Source: Streptococcaceae bacterium (GTDB lineage Bacteria > Bacillota > Bacilli > Lactobacillales > Streptococcaceae). Taken from it: DNA of 32,481 bases. Each line of letters starts with the position of its first letter. Position 1 is the stretch's first letter. Positions 1 to 8,077 of this stretch are shown here, one piece after another. The DNA is taken from positions 1 through 32,481 of the forward strand of contig JAISYB010000012.1 in the NCBI GenBank assembly GCA_031270215.1, read 5' to 3'. The notes beneath the pieces are model-generated. The model saw only the letters and a list, made by a program, of their open reading frames with translations. It ran no database searches and was not told the origin of the DNA. The position numbers were made by a program, and so were the translations under genes.

Positions 1-438
1 GCCCCAAACCATATGTGCTAGCGGATAGTAAACAAAGATTGACCAGATACCAATAAATAGAAACAACGCGCCAAATTTCATTCGCCCAGCAGCAGAGCCT
101 GTAATAATCGCTGCCGTAATCAATGCAAACATCATTTGAAAGCCGGCAAACAGTGCATCTGGTATTTTATACCCCAAGGTTGACTTAGCTTCTGAGATGC
201 CATTTAAAAAGATATGTTTGAAATCACCAATGAATGTGCCGCTCCCGCTAAACGACAATGAATACCCCAACACAATCCACAACACCGCAACCAAGCCTAA
301 AACACAAATGACTTGCATCATCGTATTCAAAACATTTTTCCGCCGTTCCAAGCCGCCATAGAAAAAGGCGAGTCCGATGGTCATTAACCAAACCAATGCG
401 GCACAAATAATAATAAAGGCAATACTTCCTGCTTCCAT
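1..438 (-). CDS. amt: Ammonium transporter (Amt family), N-terminal part, truncated by window edge
   Basis: Manual reverse-complement translation from ATG at 438: MEAGSIAFIIICAALVWLMTIGLAFFYGGLERRKNVLNTMMQ...FAGFQMMFALITAAIITGSAAGRMKF...YYPLAHMVWG, typical Amt N-terminus. AGGAGG-type RBS upstream. Not in the supplied ORF track. Confidence 0.93.
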   Translation of the reverse strand, partial: MEAGSIAFIIICAALVWLMTIGLAFFYGGLERRKNVLNTMMQVICVLGLVAVLWIVLGYSLSFSGSGTFIGDFKHIFLNGISEAKSTLGYKIPDALFAGFQMMFALITAAIITGSAAGRMKFGALFLFIGIWSIFVYYPLAHMVWG

Positions 439-469
439 AATACCCTCCTAGAAATCTTTATTTTTGTTA

Positions 470-486
470 TGTCATAAAATATAACA
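470..486. promoter_or_regulatory. GlnR-type operator (TGTNA-N7-TNACA) upstream of amt
   Basis: TGTCA TAAAATA TAACA is an exact match to TGTNAN7TNACA. On the minus strand it overlaps a plausible -10 (TTGAGA-16-TATATT). Confidence 0.7.
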
Positions 487-693
487 CATATTTTAGAATT
501 CTCAAACTATTTTTACAATAAAATGCTTTTTTAGCCAAAAAACGTTCGATTTATGTTACGTTTTATTACATAGACTTCAAAAAACACAAGAACAAACCAT
601 ACCATGATTAATTTCTTGTGTTCGAGTAACGAAGCCGAGACAGCGACAGAAGCTTTGCTCCAGCCGCATTTATCGGCTTTCAAGTTAGACGGC

Positions 694-735
694 AAGCACA
701 ACAAAAAGCCCACCGATAAAAAGCGGGCGATTTCT
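694..735 (-). terminator. Possible rho-independent terminator of the GntR regulator gene
   Basis: Minus strand GCCCGC...GTGGGC followed by TTTTTG, just downstream of the stop. Short stem. Confidence 0.4.
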
Positions 736-764
736 GCCTAATTAAGTTAAATATCAAGCGATTA

Positions 765-1478
765 TTATTTTTCCAGAAGAATTTCAAAACGATTGCCAGC
801 ATAGCGCGATAAAACGTACTCAAAGGGTTGCCCACTTTTCAAATAAGATATCTGCCTCAAACGCAAAACAGCATCTCCTCGTTTTAGCTTTAATAGCTCT
901 GCTGTTTTTTCATTTGCCACGCTTGCTGAAATCTTCTGCGTATTACCACCAATCGCATGACCCAAGTCCTTAAGCGTTTGGTAAAAATGTTTTGACACCT
1001 CATGCTTTGCTGCATTTGCAACCAATTCATGTGGTATTGCTGCGATTTCATAACAAATTGGCTCATCATCACCATAGCGAATCCGTTCCATTCGAACAAT
1101 CAAAGCACCTTCTTCTAATTGCAATACTTCACTTTCAACAGCTGTCGGTCGTGTTAAAAAATACGAAATTAATTCACTGCGCGGCACTTTCCCTTGTGCG
1201 TGCATTAATTCAGAAAAACTCGTTGTTCCTGTTAGTTTCTCATGTACCTTCTCTCTTGCAATAAACGTACCTGCACCAATACGCCTTTCAACAATTCCTT
1301 CCTCTACTAAAGTTAAAACTGCTTGACGCAAAGTCATTCGACTAACGTTAAACCTCAATGCCAAAGCCCTTTCGCTCGGCAGACGTTCACCAATTTTCCA
1401 CACGCCACGCTCGATATTTCGTTGCAATTCATCATGAATTTGAATATAAACTGGTAGATTTTCACTCAATATCTCCAC
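765..1478 (-). CDS. GntR family transcriptional regulator (HutC/UTRA-type)
   Basis: N-terminal wHTH (VYIQIHDELQRNIERGVWKIGERLPSERALALRFNVSRMTLRQAVLTLVEEGIVERRIGAGTFI) plus UTRA-like C-terminal domain. Confidence 0.9.
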   Translation of the reverse strand: MEILSENLPVYIQIHDELQRNIERGVWKIGERLPSERALALRFNVSRMTLRQAVLTLVEEGIVERRIGAGTFIAREKVHEKLTGTTSFSELMHAQGKVPRSELISYFLTRPTAVESEVLQLEEGALIVRMERIRYGDDEPICYEIAAIPHELVANAAKHEVSKHFYQTLKDLGHAIGGNTQKISASVANEKTAELLKLKRGDAVLRLRQISYLKSGQPFEYVLSRYAGNRFEILLEK

Positions 1479-1605
1479 ATCCTCCCCGCGTAATATTTCA
1501 TCGATTAATATCCATTATACCTTTGATTAGTTATTTTGTCGTAATTATCTAGAAAATTTTTTGATGATTCAAAAAAGAATGGATTTATCCGAAATCATGC
1601 AAGAA

Positions 1606-1633
1606 GAGCTTGGGATTATCGTCCCCCAAGCTC
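1606..1633. terminator. Hairpin downstream of the prsA-like gene, possible terminator
   Basis: Perfect 9-bp arms GAGCTTGGG / CCCAAGCTC. The T-tract is poor. Confidence 0.45.
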
Positions 1634-1649
1634 CCTTGATTGTATTTAA

Positions 1650-2654
1650 TTATTTACTCTTGCTTGATTTTTCTTCAGATGAAGATTTTTTGGTTGACGA
1701 CTTAGTTGATGATTTTGAAGTTGATGCCTTTTTAGTTGATGATGTTGAAGTTGAAGCTTCTGTTGAGATAAAGTCACTCAATACTGAACTAAACGCATCG
1801 TCTTTAATCTTAACGTTGGCTTTTTTAAGCTCTGATGAAATAACATCTTTGACAAATGTTTGGTCAGACAGCTTAGTTTGCTCAGCAATATCTGTTAACT
1901 GTTTCTTATATTTCTTCAAATCGCTACCTTTTTTAGAGGTTTTATCCATTTTAACGATATAATAAACTGTTTGATAAGTCGAGGTATCCGTTGATGAAAT
2001 CACTGCTGAAACTTCATCATTTTTAAGCTTCCAAGCTGCTGTTTTCACTTCATCAGGCACCTCTGTAGAGGTTGAATCAAAGGTAATTTTGCCACCCTTG
2101 TCCTTAGTTGCAGTGTCAGTTGATTTTTCCTTGGCAATCTTTGCAAAGTCACTGCCTTCAGCCTGAACGTCCTTTAAGATTGCATTTGCATCGTCTTCGC
2201 TTGCTGCCTTAATAATTGAAGCTGTCACTTCCGGATGGAAAGTCTTCCACGCTGTCTTTAAATCAGCGTCTTTAATTTTAATATGAGCTTTTAATCCAGC
2301 TTCTAGAGCTAAATTATTTTTCAAATATTCCTTAAATGTCGTTTCTGTATAACCTGCAGATGACAATGCTGTTGAAAAGCTATCTCCCAAACCTTTCTTT
2401 TGTTCGTCATATTTTGCAGTAACTTCTTTATCTGTGACATCTTTAGCGTATTTGCTTGAGAACACCTTGTAGATAATCATGTCACGCACAACCTGCTGGC
2501 TTGCTGATTGCGTTTTAGCCTTTTGATAGAAATCATTGACTGTAATTGTTGAACCCTTCATCGACACAATATCTTTTGATGATGAACAAGCGCCTAAGGT
2601 TACAACTGCTGCAAGTGAAACAATACCTACCATAATTTTTTTACTTTTTTTCAT
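1650..2654 (-). CDS. prsA: Foldase PrsA-like peptidyl-prolyl isomerase lipoprotein
   Basis: Lipobox VTLGAC, parvulin-like central domain, C-terminal Ser/Thr/Lys low-complexity tail. Confidence 0.85.
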   Translation of the reverse strand: MKKSKKIMVGIVSLAAVVTLGACSSSKDIVSMKGSTITVNDFYQKAKTQSASQQVVRDMIIYKVFSSKYAKDVTDKEVTAKYDEQKKGLGDSFSTALSSAGYTETTFKEYLKNNLALEAGLKAHIKIKDADLKTAWKTFHPEVTASIIKAASEDDANAILKDVQAEGSDFAKIAKEKSTDTATKDKGGKITFDSTSTEVPDEVKTAAWKLKNDEVSAVISSTDTSTYQTVYYIVKMDKTSKKGSDLKKYKKQLTDIAEQTKLSDQTFVKDVISSELKKANVKIKDDAFSSVLSDFISTEASTSTSSTKKASTSKSSTKSSTKKSSSEEKSSKSK

Positions 2655-2771
2655 AATTTTTCTTCTCTCCGCTTCTTATGTTTATTATTTCCCAATAATT
2701 CATCTGTTTCATACTAACATAAAATCAAATTTTAGCAAAATATTTAGGGAAAATTTGTAAATTTTAGTAAA

Positions 2772-3488
2772 TCAAGCTTCTGCTGACAGATTAACATCTA
2801 TAGCTTCCTTGGTTATCAGGATGAGTCCATCTCCTAAGGGGACAAGTGTCGAGGTTAACTCCGGATGATTTAAAACTGTATCCAAGAAACGCTTTAGACC
2901 TCTATGAATCGCTCGCTTTCCTCTTGGGATTTGTGATACATCCTGCACAATCGTTCCGCCTTGAAAGACATCATCAACCATCAATACCGCACCAGCCTTC
3001 ATGACCCGTAGAATTTCCGGTAAAAAAATGATATATTTTGATTTTGCCGAGTCCATAAAGACAAAATCATACTGCGCACTCGGCAAGGTCTTCAAAATAT
3101 CCTCCGCCTCTCCTTCAAGCAACGTAATCTTATCCTCGACATTTAGCTTTTTAAAATTAGCCTTGGCTTGCTTAATCATCACATCAAAACGATCAATCGT
3201 TGTAATCTTTGCATCTTTAACAATCTCACTCATCAGGCTCGCCGAAAATCCGACTGCGCTTCCAACCTCAAGAATTTCTTTTGGCTTTAGCTGACCGAGT
3301 AAAAACTGCATAAAGACAACCGTTTCATGAGGAATAATCGGGATATTTCTAGCTTGAGCATCACTTTCAAGATTACCAAGCAATCCGCTCAGCCGCCTTT
3401 GTCCATGGCGCATATAATCCAGCACCTCTGGCTTAACAATTGGTCGTGACATCATTTCATTTTTGGGACTATTTGGTGGGATTGCCAT
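2772..3488 (-). CDS. O-methyltransferase, SAM-dependent
   Basis: ILEVGSAVGFSASLMSE SAM-binding motif and YDFVFMDSAKSKY. Adjacent to prsA, as is common in Lactobacillales. Confidence 0.88.
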   Translation of the reverse strand: MAIPPNSPKNEMMSRPIVKPEVLDYMRHGQRRLSGLLGNLESDAQARNIPIIPHETVVFMQFLLGQLKPKEILEVGSAVGFSASLMSEIVKDAKITTIDRFDVMIKQAKANFKKLNVEDKITLLEGEAEDILKTLPSAQYDFVFMDSAKSKYIIFLPEILRVMKAGAVLMVDDVFQGGTIVQDVSQIPRGKRAIHRGLKRFLDTVLNHPELTSTLVPLGDGLILITKEAIDVNLSAEA

Positions 3489-3496
3489 AATTCTCC

Positions 3497-4585
3497 TTAT
3501 AACACTTCTAACATTGTCTTTAGTTTTTTATTTTCATTTTGAATCTTCATCGCATAAACACCGATTTGCTTCAGGCGCTCTAGGTCGCTTGTCAAGATTT
3601 TGACCGCAACAATTTGGCGATTAACGCGTTTTAGAAGTTTTGTTCTCGCATCAATCCATTCAACCTCCGTTTGCAGCAGGTCAATTTCTATCTTCTCTGA
3701 ACCATGCTTTAGCTTATCCCTAGCGACACTATGACTTAATAACTCCTTTAGCCCGTCAGCACTCACATCAATTGATAACTCGCGGCTGAGCTTTAAATAG
3801 TATTGCCACGCAGGCTTCAAAAGAAGCGCAGCACGTAAAATCATCTGATAATCAATCGTTGCAAGCTTCGTGAAGTCATTTGTCTTGTCCTCTTGGGCAT
3901 CAGTTGCGTGATATGCAATAATTGTATCACGTAATGTCGCAATCTCAAGCTTTAAATGGTAATTTTCCAAGGCAACCTTCTCAAAAAGCTCGCTTTCACT
4001 TTCCTTGTCAATCTCAAGATGCTTTTTCTCCCCTCGTAAAAAAGGGCTTAAATCCTCCGTCAAATCATCAAAATGCTGCTCAGCAAGCTGATTGATTTCG
4101 TAGATATAACGCGTCAGCTCCTTTTCAAAATAAAAAGCTAATGCCGTTTGTTTGACGAGATGATTCTGCTGTCTGATTGCTTCTTTTAGGTCAATTAACA
4201 GCTTTGAACCAGTCGTATCAAACGCTAGTGGGATAAATTCCAGATAATAAACTCGCCCTTGATTAGCGTACTCGGTAAAAACATTGGTCGCTGCGAAATT
4301 GTGAAACAATTGCTCAAAGATTTCTATGACCTTCTCTAATGGAATGACGGACTCTGCGCCTGAAAATTCTAATTTAAAGAAGCTGGTTTTACTGACGACA
4401 TTAATCAAATCTAAAACCTGAAGGTTAATAATCGCCGCAGGATAGAATTGTTCTGCAAAATGCTCCGCATGAATCTTTTCTGCTACCGCCTTAATACTCT
4501 CAACCTCATCTGCTTCATGAATTTTTTGATGATAGCCTATGTTTAAGCTGTCTGCAAAAAAAGTAACCTGTACAAAACGTTTCAA
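3497..4585 (-). CDS. Uncharacterised protein, coiled-coil-rich C-terminus
   Basis: Long ORF (track 3497..4621, TTG start). A second TTG at 4585 has AGGGGG 6 nt upstream and is the preferred start. No family recognised. Confidence 0.7.
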   Translation of the reverse strand: MKRFVQVTFFADSLNIGYHQKIHEADEVESIKAVAEKIHAEHFAEQFYPAAIINLQVLDLINVVSKTSFFKLEFSGAESVIPLEKVIEIFEQLFHNFAATNVFTEYANQGRVYYLEFIPLAFDTTGSKLLIDLKEAIRQQNHLVKQTALAFYFEKELTRYIYEINQLAEQHFDDLTEDLSPFLRGEKKHLEIDKESESELFEKVALENYHLKLEIATLRDTIIAYHATDAQEDKTNDFTKLATIDYQMILRAALLLKPAWQYYLKLSRELSIDVSADGLKELLSHSVARDKLKHGSEKIEIDLLQTEVEWIDARTKLLKRVNRQIVAVKILTSDLERLKQIGVYAMKIQNENKKLKTMLEVL

Positions 4586-5064
4586 AATATGCCCCCTAAT
4601 CTTAAATTGACCCTCGGTCAATCACTTAATTCCCCTGACTTGACTAAACATACCTGCGTCAAGTTTTTCATTATGCTTTAATTATACTCTAAAAATCCAG
4701 ATGTTAAAATAGCTTATTCCAGACAAATTGCAAAAATAGCATTTTTATCAAAGAAACACCTTGTACTTATAATATAGAATAACATTTTTTGGCAGCTGGG
4801 TACTAATCAAGTGCTGAAAATATGAAATATAGCAATAAATTCATCGACTTTTCCTTAATTGTAGTGAGCTGCTGGGTAAAGAACTGTGAGCTTTTTAAAA
4901 AATATATCCTTTATTTTACGCCTTTGAGCATAAACGAGATACTCTTTGATAAACTCTGCGTCCTGCCCCAAAACTAAGGCTAGATGACAGCAAAGTGATT
5001 TAATTCCCTTTAAAAATGTGCTAGACTAGAGATATCAAACACAATTAAACGAAAGGTGGAACTA

Positions 5065-5760
5065 ATGGCTTATATCTTTTTTGATCTTGACGGAACATTA
5101 ACCAACTCCGAAGCTGGTATTCTCAATGCTTTAAAGTATGCTCTTGAGAAATTGGATTTAAAAATCCCAGAAGATGCCACGCTTCGCAAGATGATTGGAC
5201 CGCCGCTTGCAGAAAGTTTTACCAAGATTTTAGCATTGCCAGAAGAGAAAATCCCAGAGGCGATTGCATTTTACCGAGAATACTTTGCAACGTCTGGCCT
5301 ATTTGAAAACGAGCTCTACGAAGGAATCGTTGACTTACTTGAAGCTTTGCAGATTAAAAAGCATTATCTTGCCGTCGCAACTGGCAAACCTGAGCCTTTT
5401 GCCTTACAAATACTGGCACATTTTGACCTATCAAGCTATTTTGATGATGTCGTCGGTGCAACTCTTGACGGAAAATTGAGCAAGAAAACTGATATTTTAG
5501 AAATTGCATTAAAAAATAGCGGCGTACATAAAGACTCTGCCATAATGATTGGCGATAGGAAGTACGATATCTTGGCTGCTCACGCCTGCGGCATCAAAAG
5601 CATTGGTGTCACTTGGGGCTTTGGCAGTATAGAGGAGCTAAAGAGCGCCAATGCAGACGAAATTATCCATTTCCCCGACGAACTTTTACTGCTACTACAT
5701 CGCAAATACTCTGATTTATCAATCAAAAAGGAGGAAATATGTCAAAAACATACCGTATAG
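5065..5760 (+). CDS. HAD-superfamily hydrolase, phosphoglycolate phosphatase-like
   Basis: FFDLDGTLTNSEAG, ATGKPE and MIGDRKYD motifs. ATG at 5065 preceded by AAAGGTGG; the track start at 5056 is GTG. Confidence 0.88.
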   Translation: MAYIFFDLDGTLTNSEAGILNALKYALEKLDLKIPEDATLRKMIGPPLAESFTKILALPEEKIPEAIAFYREYFATSGLFENELYEGIVDLLEALQIKKHYLAVATGKPEPFALQILAHFDLSSYFDDVVGATLDGKLSKKTDILEIALKNSGVHKDSAIMIGDRKYDILAAHACGIKSIGVTWGFGSIEELKSANADEIIHFPDELLLLLHRKYSDLSIKKEEICQKHTV

Positions 5761-6329
5761 ATAAACGATTAACTTTAGCATTAACGCTAATTACTCTAGC
5801 TCCGATTTCAATTGGAATCCTTTTTTGGAGCGAATTGCCGCAGACTCTGTCGTTTACTTGGCCTTCTAGCCAATTAGCTTTAAATCTTCCAAAAGCAAGC
5901 TGGATATTGCTCTTACCAATCGTCTTTGCTTTGGCTACTTATTTCATATCCAAAGCAAATAAAAATAAGCAGGGTAAACAATCCGTCCTCCTGCTAAAGC
6001 TTGCCCTTTTCCCTGTGCTGTCTAATTTGATTAATCTATTGATTTATCTGTGGTTACTTAAATCCGTTGATGTGATTACCATCTATTTACTGCTATTAAC
6101 GGCGATTATTTATATATTCATCGCGGTTTATTCTCTAACTCGCCCGAAAAGCGATCCTAAACGTTTGGGGGATAAATACTCTATCGCAACACTTATCTTT
6201 GCCATCTTCTTTTTTGTCGCAATTATTGGCGCTTCATATTTCAACCTGCCAAGGTTACTAGACATCGCCTCAATAATTTTGATGCCGTTTACGCTATTTT
6301 CACTTTATTACTTGAACAAACGTAACTAA
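5739..6329 (+). CDS. Integral membrane protein, DUF1648-like
   Basis: Several TM segments; N-terminal LPQTLSFTW resembles DUF1648. AAGGAGG RBS inside the preceding gene's 3' end; overlaps it by 22 nt. Confidence 0.65.
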   Translation: MSKTYRIDKRLTLALTLITLAPISIGILFWSELPQTLSFTWPSSQLALNLPKASWILLLPIVFALATYFISKANKNKQGKQSVLLLKLALFPVLSNLINLLIYLWLLKSVDVITIYLLLLTAIIYIFIAVYSLTRPKSDPKRLGDKYSIATLIFAIFFFVAIIGASYFNLPRLLDIASIILMPFTLFSLYYLNKRN

Positions 6330-6338
6330 AAAAAGGGG

Positions 6339-6385
6339 GGCAGCAGCGTTTAACGAAGTAGAAAATCAGGAAATTGCGGGCATTT
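6339..6385 (+). repeat. Interspersed intergenic repeat, copy A
   Basis: GGCAGCAGCGTTTAACG + N3 + TAGAAAAT ... GGGCATTT, shared with 20311..20348 on the opposite strand. Confidence 0.6.
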
Positions 6386-6474
6386 CATTCACCAATGTTC
6401 GGAAATTTATCTATTTTCCAGGCAAACGAAGTTAAGTCTGACCCAAAAGTCCGAAATTCGTTGATTATGAAAAA

Positions 6475-6526
6475 GAAAAAACGCATGAAATCAATGTTTT
6501 CACAAATGAATTTCATGCGATTTTTC
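6475..6526. terminator. Bidirectional rho-independent terminator between convergent genes
   Basis: Arms GCATGAAAT / ATTTCATGC flanked by A-run and T-run. Confidence 0.75.
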
Positions 6527-6672
6527 TATTTCCAAAACCTTTGAGTCAACCTCTTACGGAAAAGCTAGTGGCAACCTACCTTAGGGTTTCCTTAGGTGCT
6601 GACTAGTCGGCACTGCTTGTCCCCCGTGAATCACGAACATTAAACAGGGGGGCATAGAGCAACCCCTGCTTT

Positions 6673-6915
6673 TTACTTCACTGTTTTAACTAAATATGCC
6701 ACGATTTCATTGACGGTTGAGATGTTCTCTGCTTCCTCATCTGAGATTTCAACCTCAAGCTCATCCTCCATTGCCAAAACAAACTCCATGATTTGAATTG
6801 AATCTGCACCGAAATCCTTTGTAATATTAGTTTCGCCATCAATTTTCTCTGGGTCAACTTCAAAATAGTTAGCAATTAGACCTGTTACCTTGCCGTAAAT
6901 TTCCTCTTGAGTCAT
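6673..6915 (-). CDS. acpP: Acyl carrier protein
   Basis: FGADSIQIMEFVLAMEDELEVEISDEEAE; phosphopantetheine Ser in DS motif. Follows plsX. Confidence 0.93.
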   Translation of the reverse strand: MTQEEIYGKVTGLIANYFEVDPEKIDGETNITKDFGADSIQIMEFVLAMEDELEVEISDEEAENISTVNEIVAYLVKTVK

Positions 6916-6917
6916 CT

Positions 6918-7928
6918 TTATTCTCCTTTATTTTCCGTAGCTGCAAAGTATTCGGCTAACTGACCGACCACATTTGTATCTAGCATTTTTTTAATTTGTG
7001 TAATGGTTACGGCAACCGCTCTAGCACCTGTTGCGCCATGCGTCTTAATAACCGGCGCCTTTAAGCCGAATAATACTGCGCCACCCGCATTGGAATAATC
7101 CATTTTTTCCTTCATTCCAAGCAAGCCGTCCTTAAGCAGTAAAGCACCAAGCTTACCTTTTGTGCCTTCTGAACGAATGGAGTCTTTTAAGAGTGACATA
7201 ATCCCGCCTGCTGTCCCTTCGATTGACTTCAAAACGGCATTCCCTGTAAAGCCATCTGTAACAACGACATCAGCAACTCCATTTAAAATATCCCGACTTT
7301 CCACATTGCCGATAAAATTAATCGCTGAATTTTCGCTTAATAGCTCAAAGGCTGACTTAGTTAACTTCGAGCCTTTTGATGCTTCCGTACCGTTATTAAG
7401 TAGGGCAACGGTTGGGTTTTTAATACCACGCACATTTTTTGCATAAAACGAGCCAAGTATCGCAAACTGAACGAGATGTTTTGCGTCATTATCTGCATTT
7501 GCACCAAGATCAAGCATATCAAATCCACTCATCTCCGTACCAAATACCGGCAGAGTGGTCATTAAGCCTGGACGTTCAATCTGTTTAATTCGTCCAACAA
7601 TGAACAGACCCGCTGCAAGTAATGCACCGGTATTTCCCGCAGAAAACAGGGCGTCTGCTGCTCCCTCTTTAACTGCTTGCGCCGCTAAAACCATTGAAGC
7701 CTGCTTCTTTTTTCGGATTGCCTTAACAGGCTCATCATCTGAATTAATCTTCTCATCGGTATGAATAATCGTTACATTGACCTCATCACTCAAATACTTT
7801 TTAATTTCATCAGATTTCCCAAAAAGTAAAAATTCAAGCTCCGAATGAGCCTTCTTTGCCAAGTTAATCCCTTCGATAATCGCTTGAGGGGCATTATCGC
7901 CACCCATTGCGTCGACAGCAATTTTCAC
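6918..7928 (-). CDS. plsX: Phosphate acyltransferase PlsX
   Basis: [21 protein letters not shown]-terminus and full-length similarity to PlsX. Confidence 0.96.
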   Translation of the reverse strand: MKIAVDAMGGDNAPQAIIEGINLAKKAHSELEFLLFGKSDEIKKYLSDEVNVTIIHTDEKINSDDEPVKAIRKKKQASMVLAAQAVKEGAADALFSAGNTGALLAAGLFIVGRIKQIERPGLMTTLPVFGTEMSGFDMLDLGANADNDAKHLVQFAILGSFYAKNVRGIKNPTVALLNNGTEASKGSKLTKSAFELLSENSAINFIGNVESRDILNGVADVVVTDGFTGNAVLKSIEGTAGGIMSLLKDSIRSEGTKGKLGALLLKDGLLGMKEKMDYSNAGGAVLFGLKAPVIKTHGATGARAVAVTITQIKKMLDTNVVGQLAEYFAATENKGE

Positions 7929-8077
7929 ATTTCCTCCTTTTAATCGCTATATGCGTCAAAATAATTCCAACTGCTATGTTTTTTGTCATCGTCCAATCAA
8001 GACTGCACTATGAGATTATAACACTTTTTCATATTCCTTTGTCAACTTTATATGTCAACTTATCTTTTGACGACAAA

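Noticed and set aside
531-713. 60-aa minus-strand ORF between amt and gntR
   Set aside because: No recognisable family or good RBS; overlaps the terminator and intergenic region. Probably fortuitous.
1561-1962. 133-aa ORF antisense to prsA
   Set aside because: Acidic low-complexity protein is the antisense reading of the prsA Ser/Lys tail; no supporting RBS or homology.
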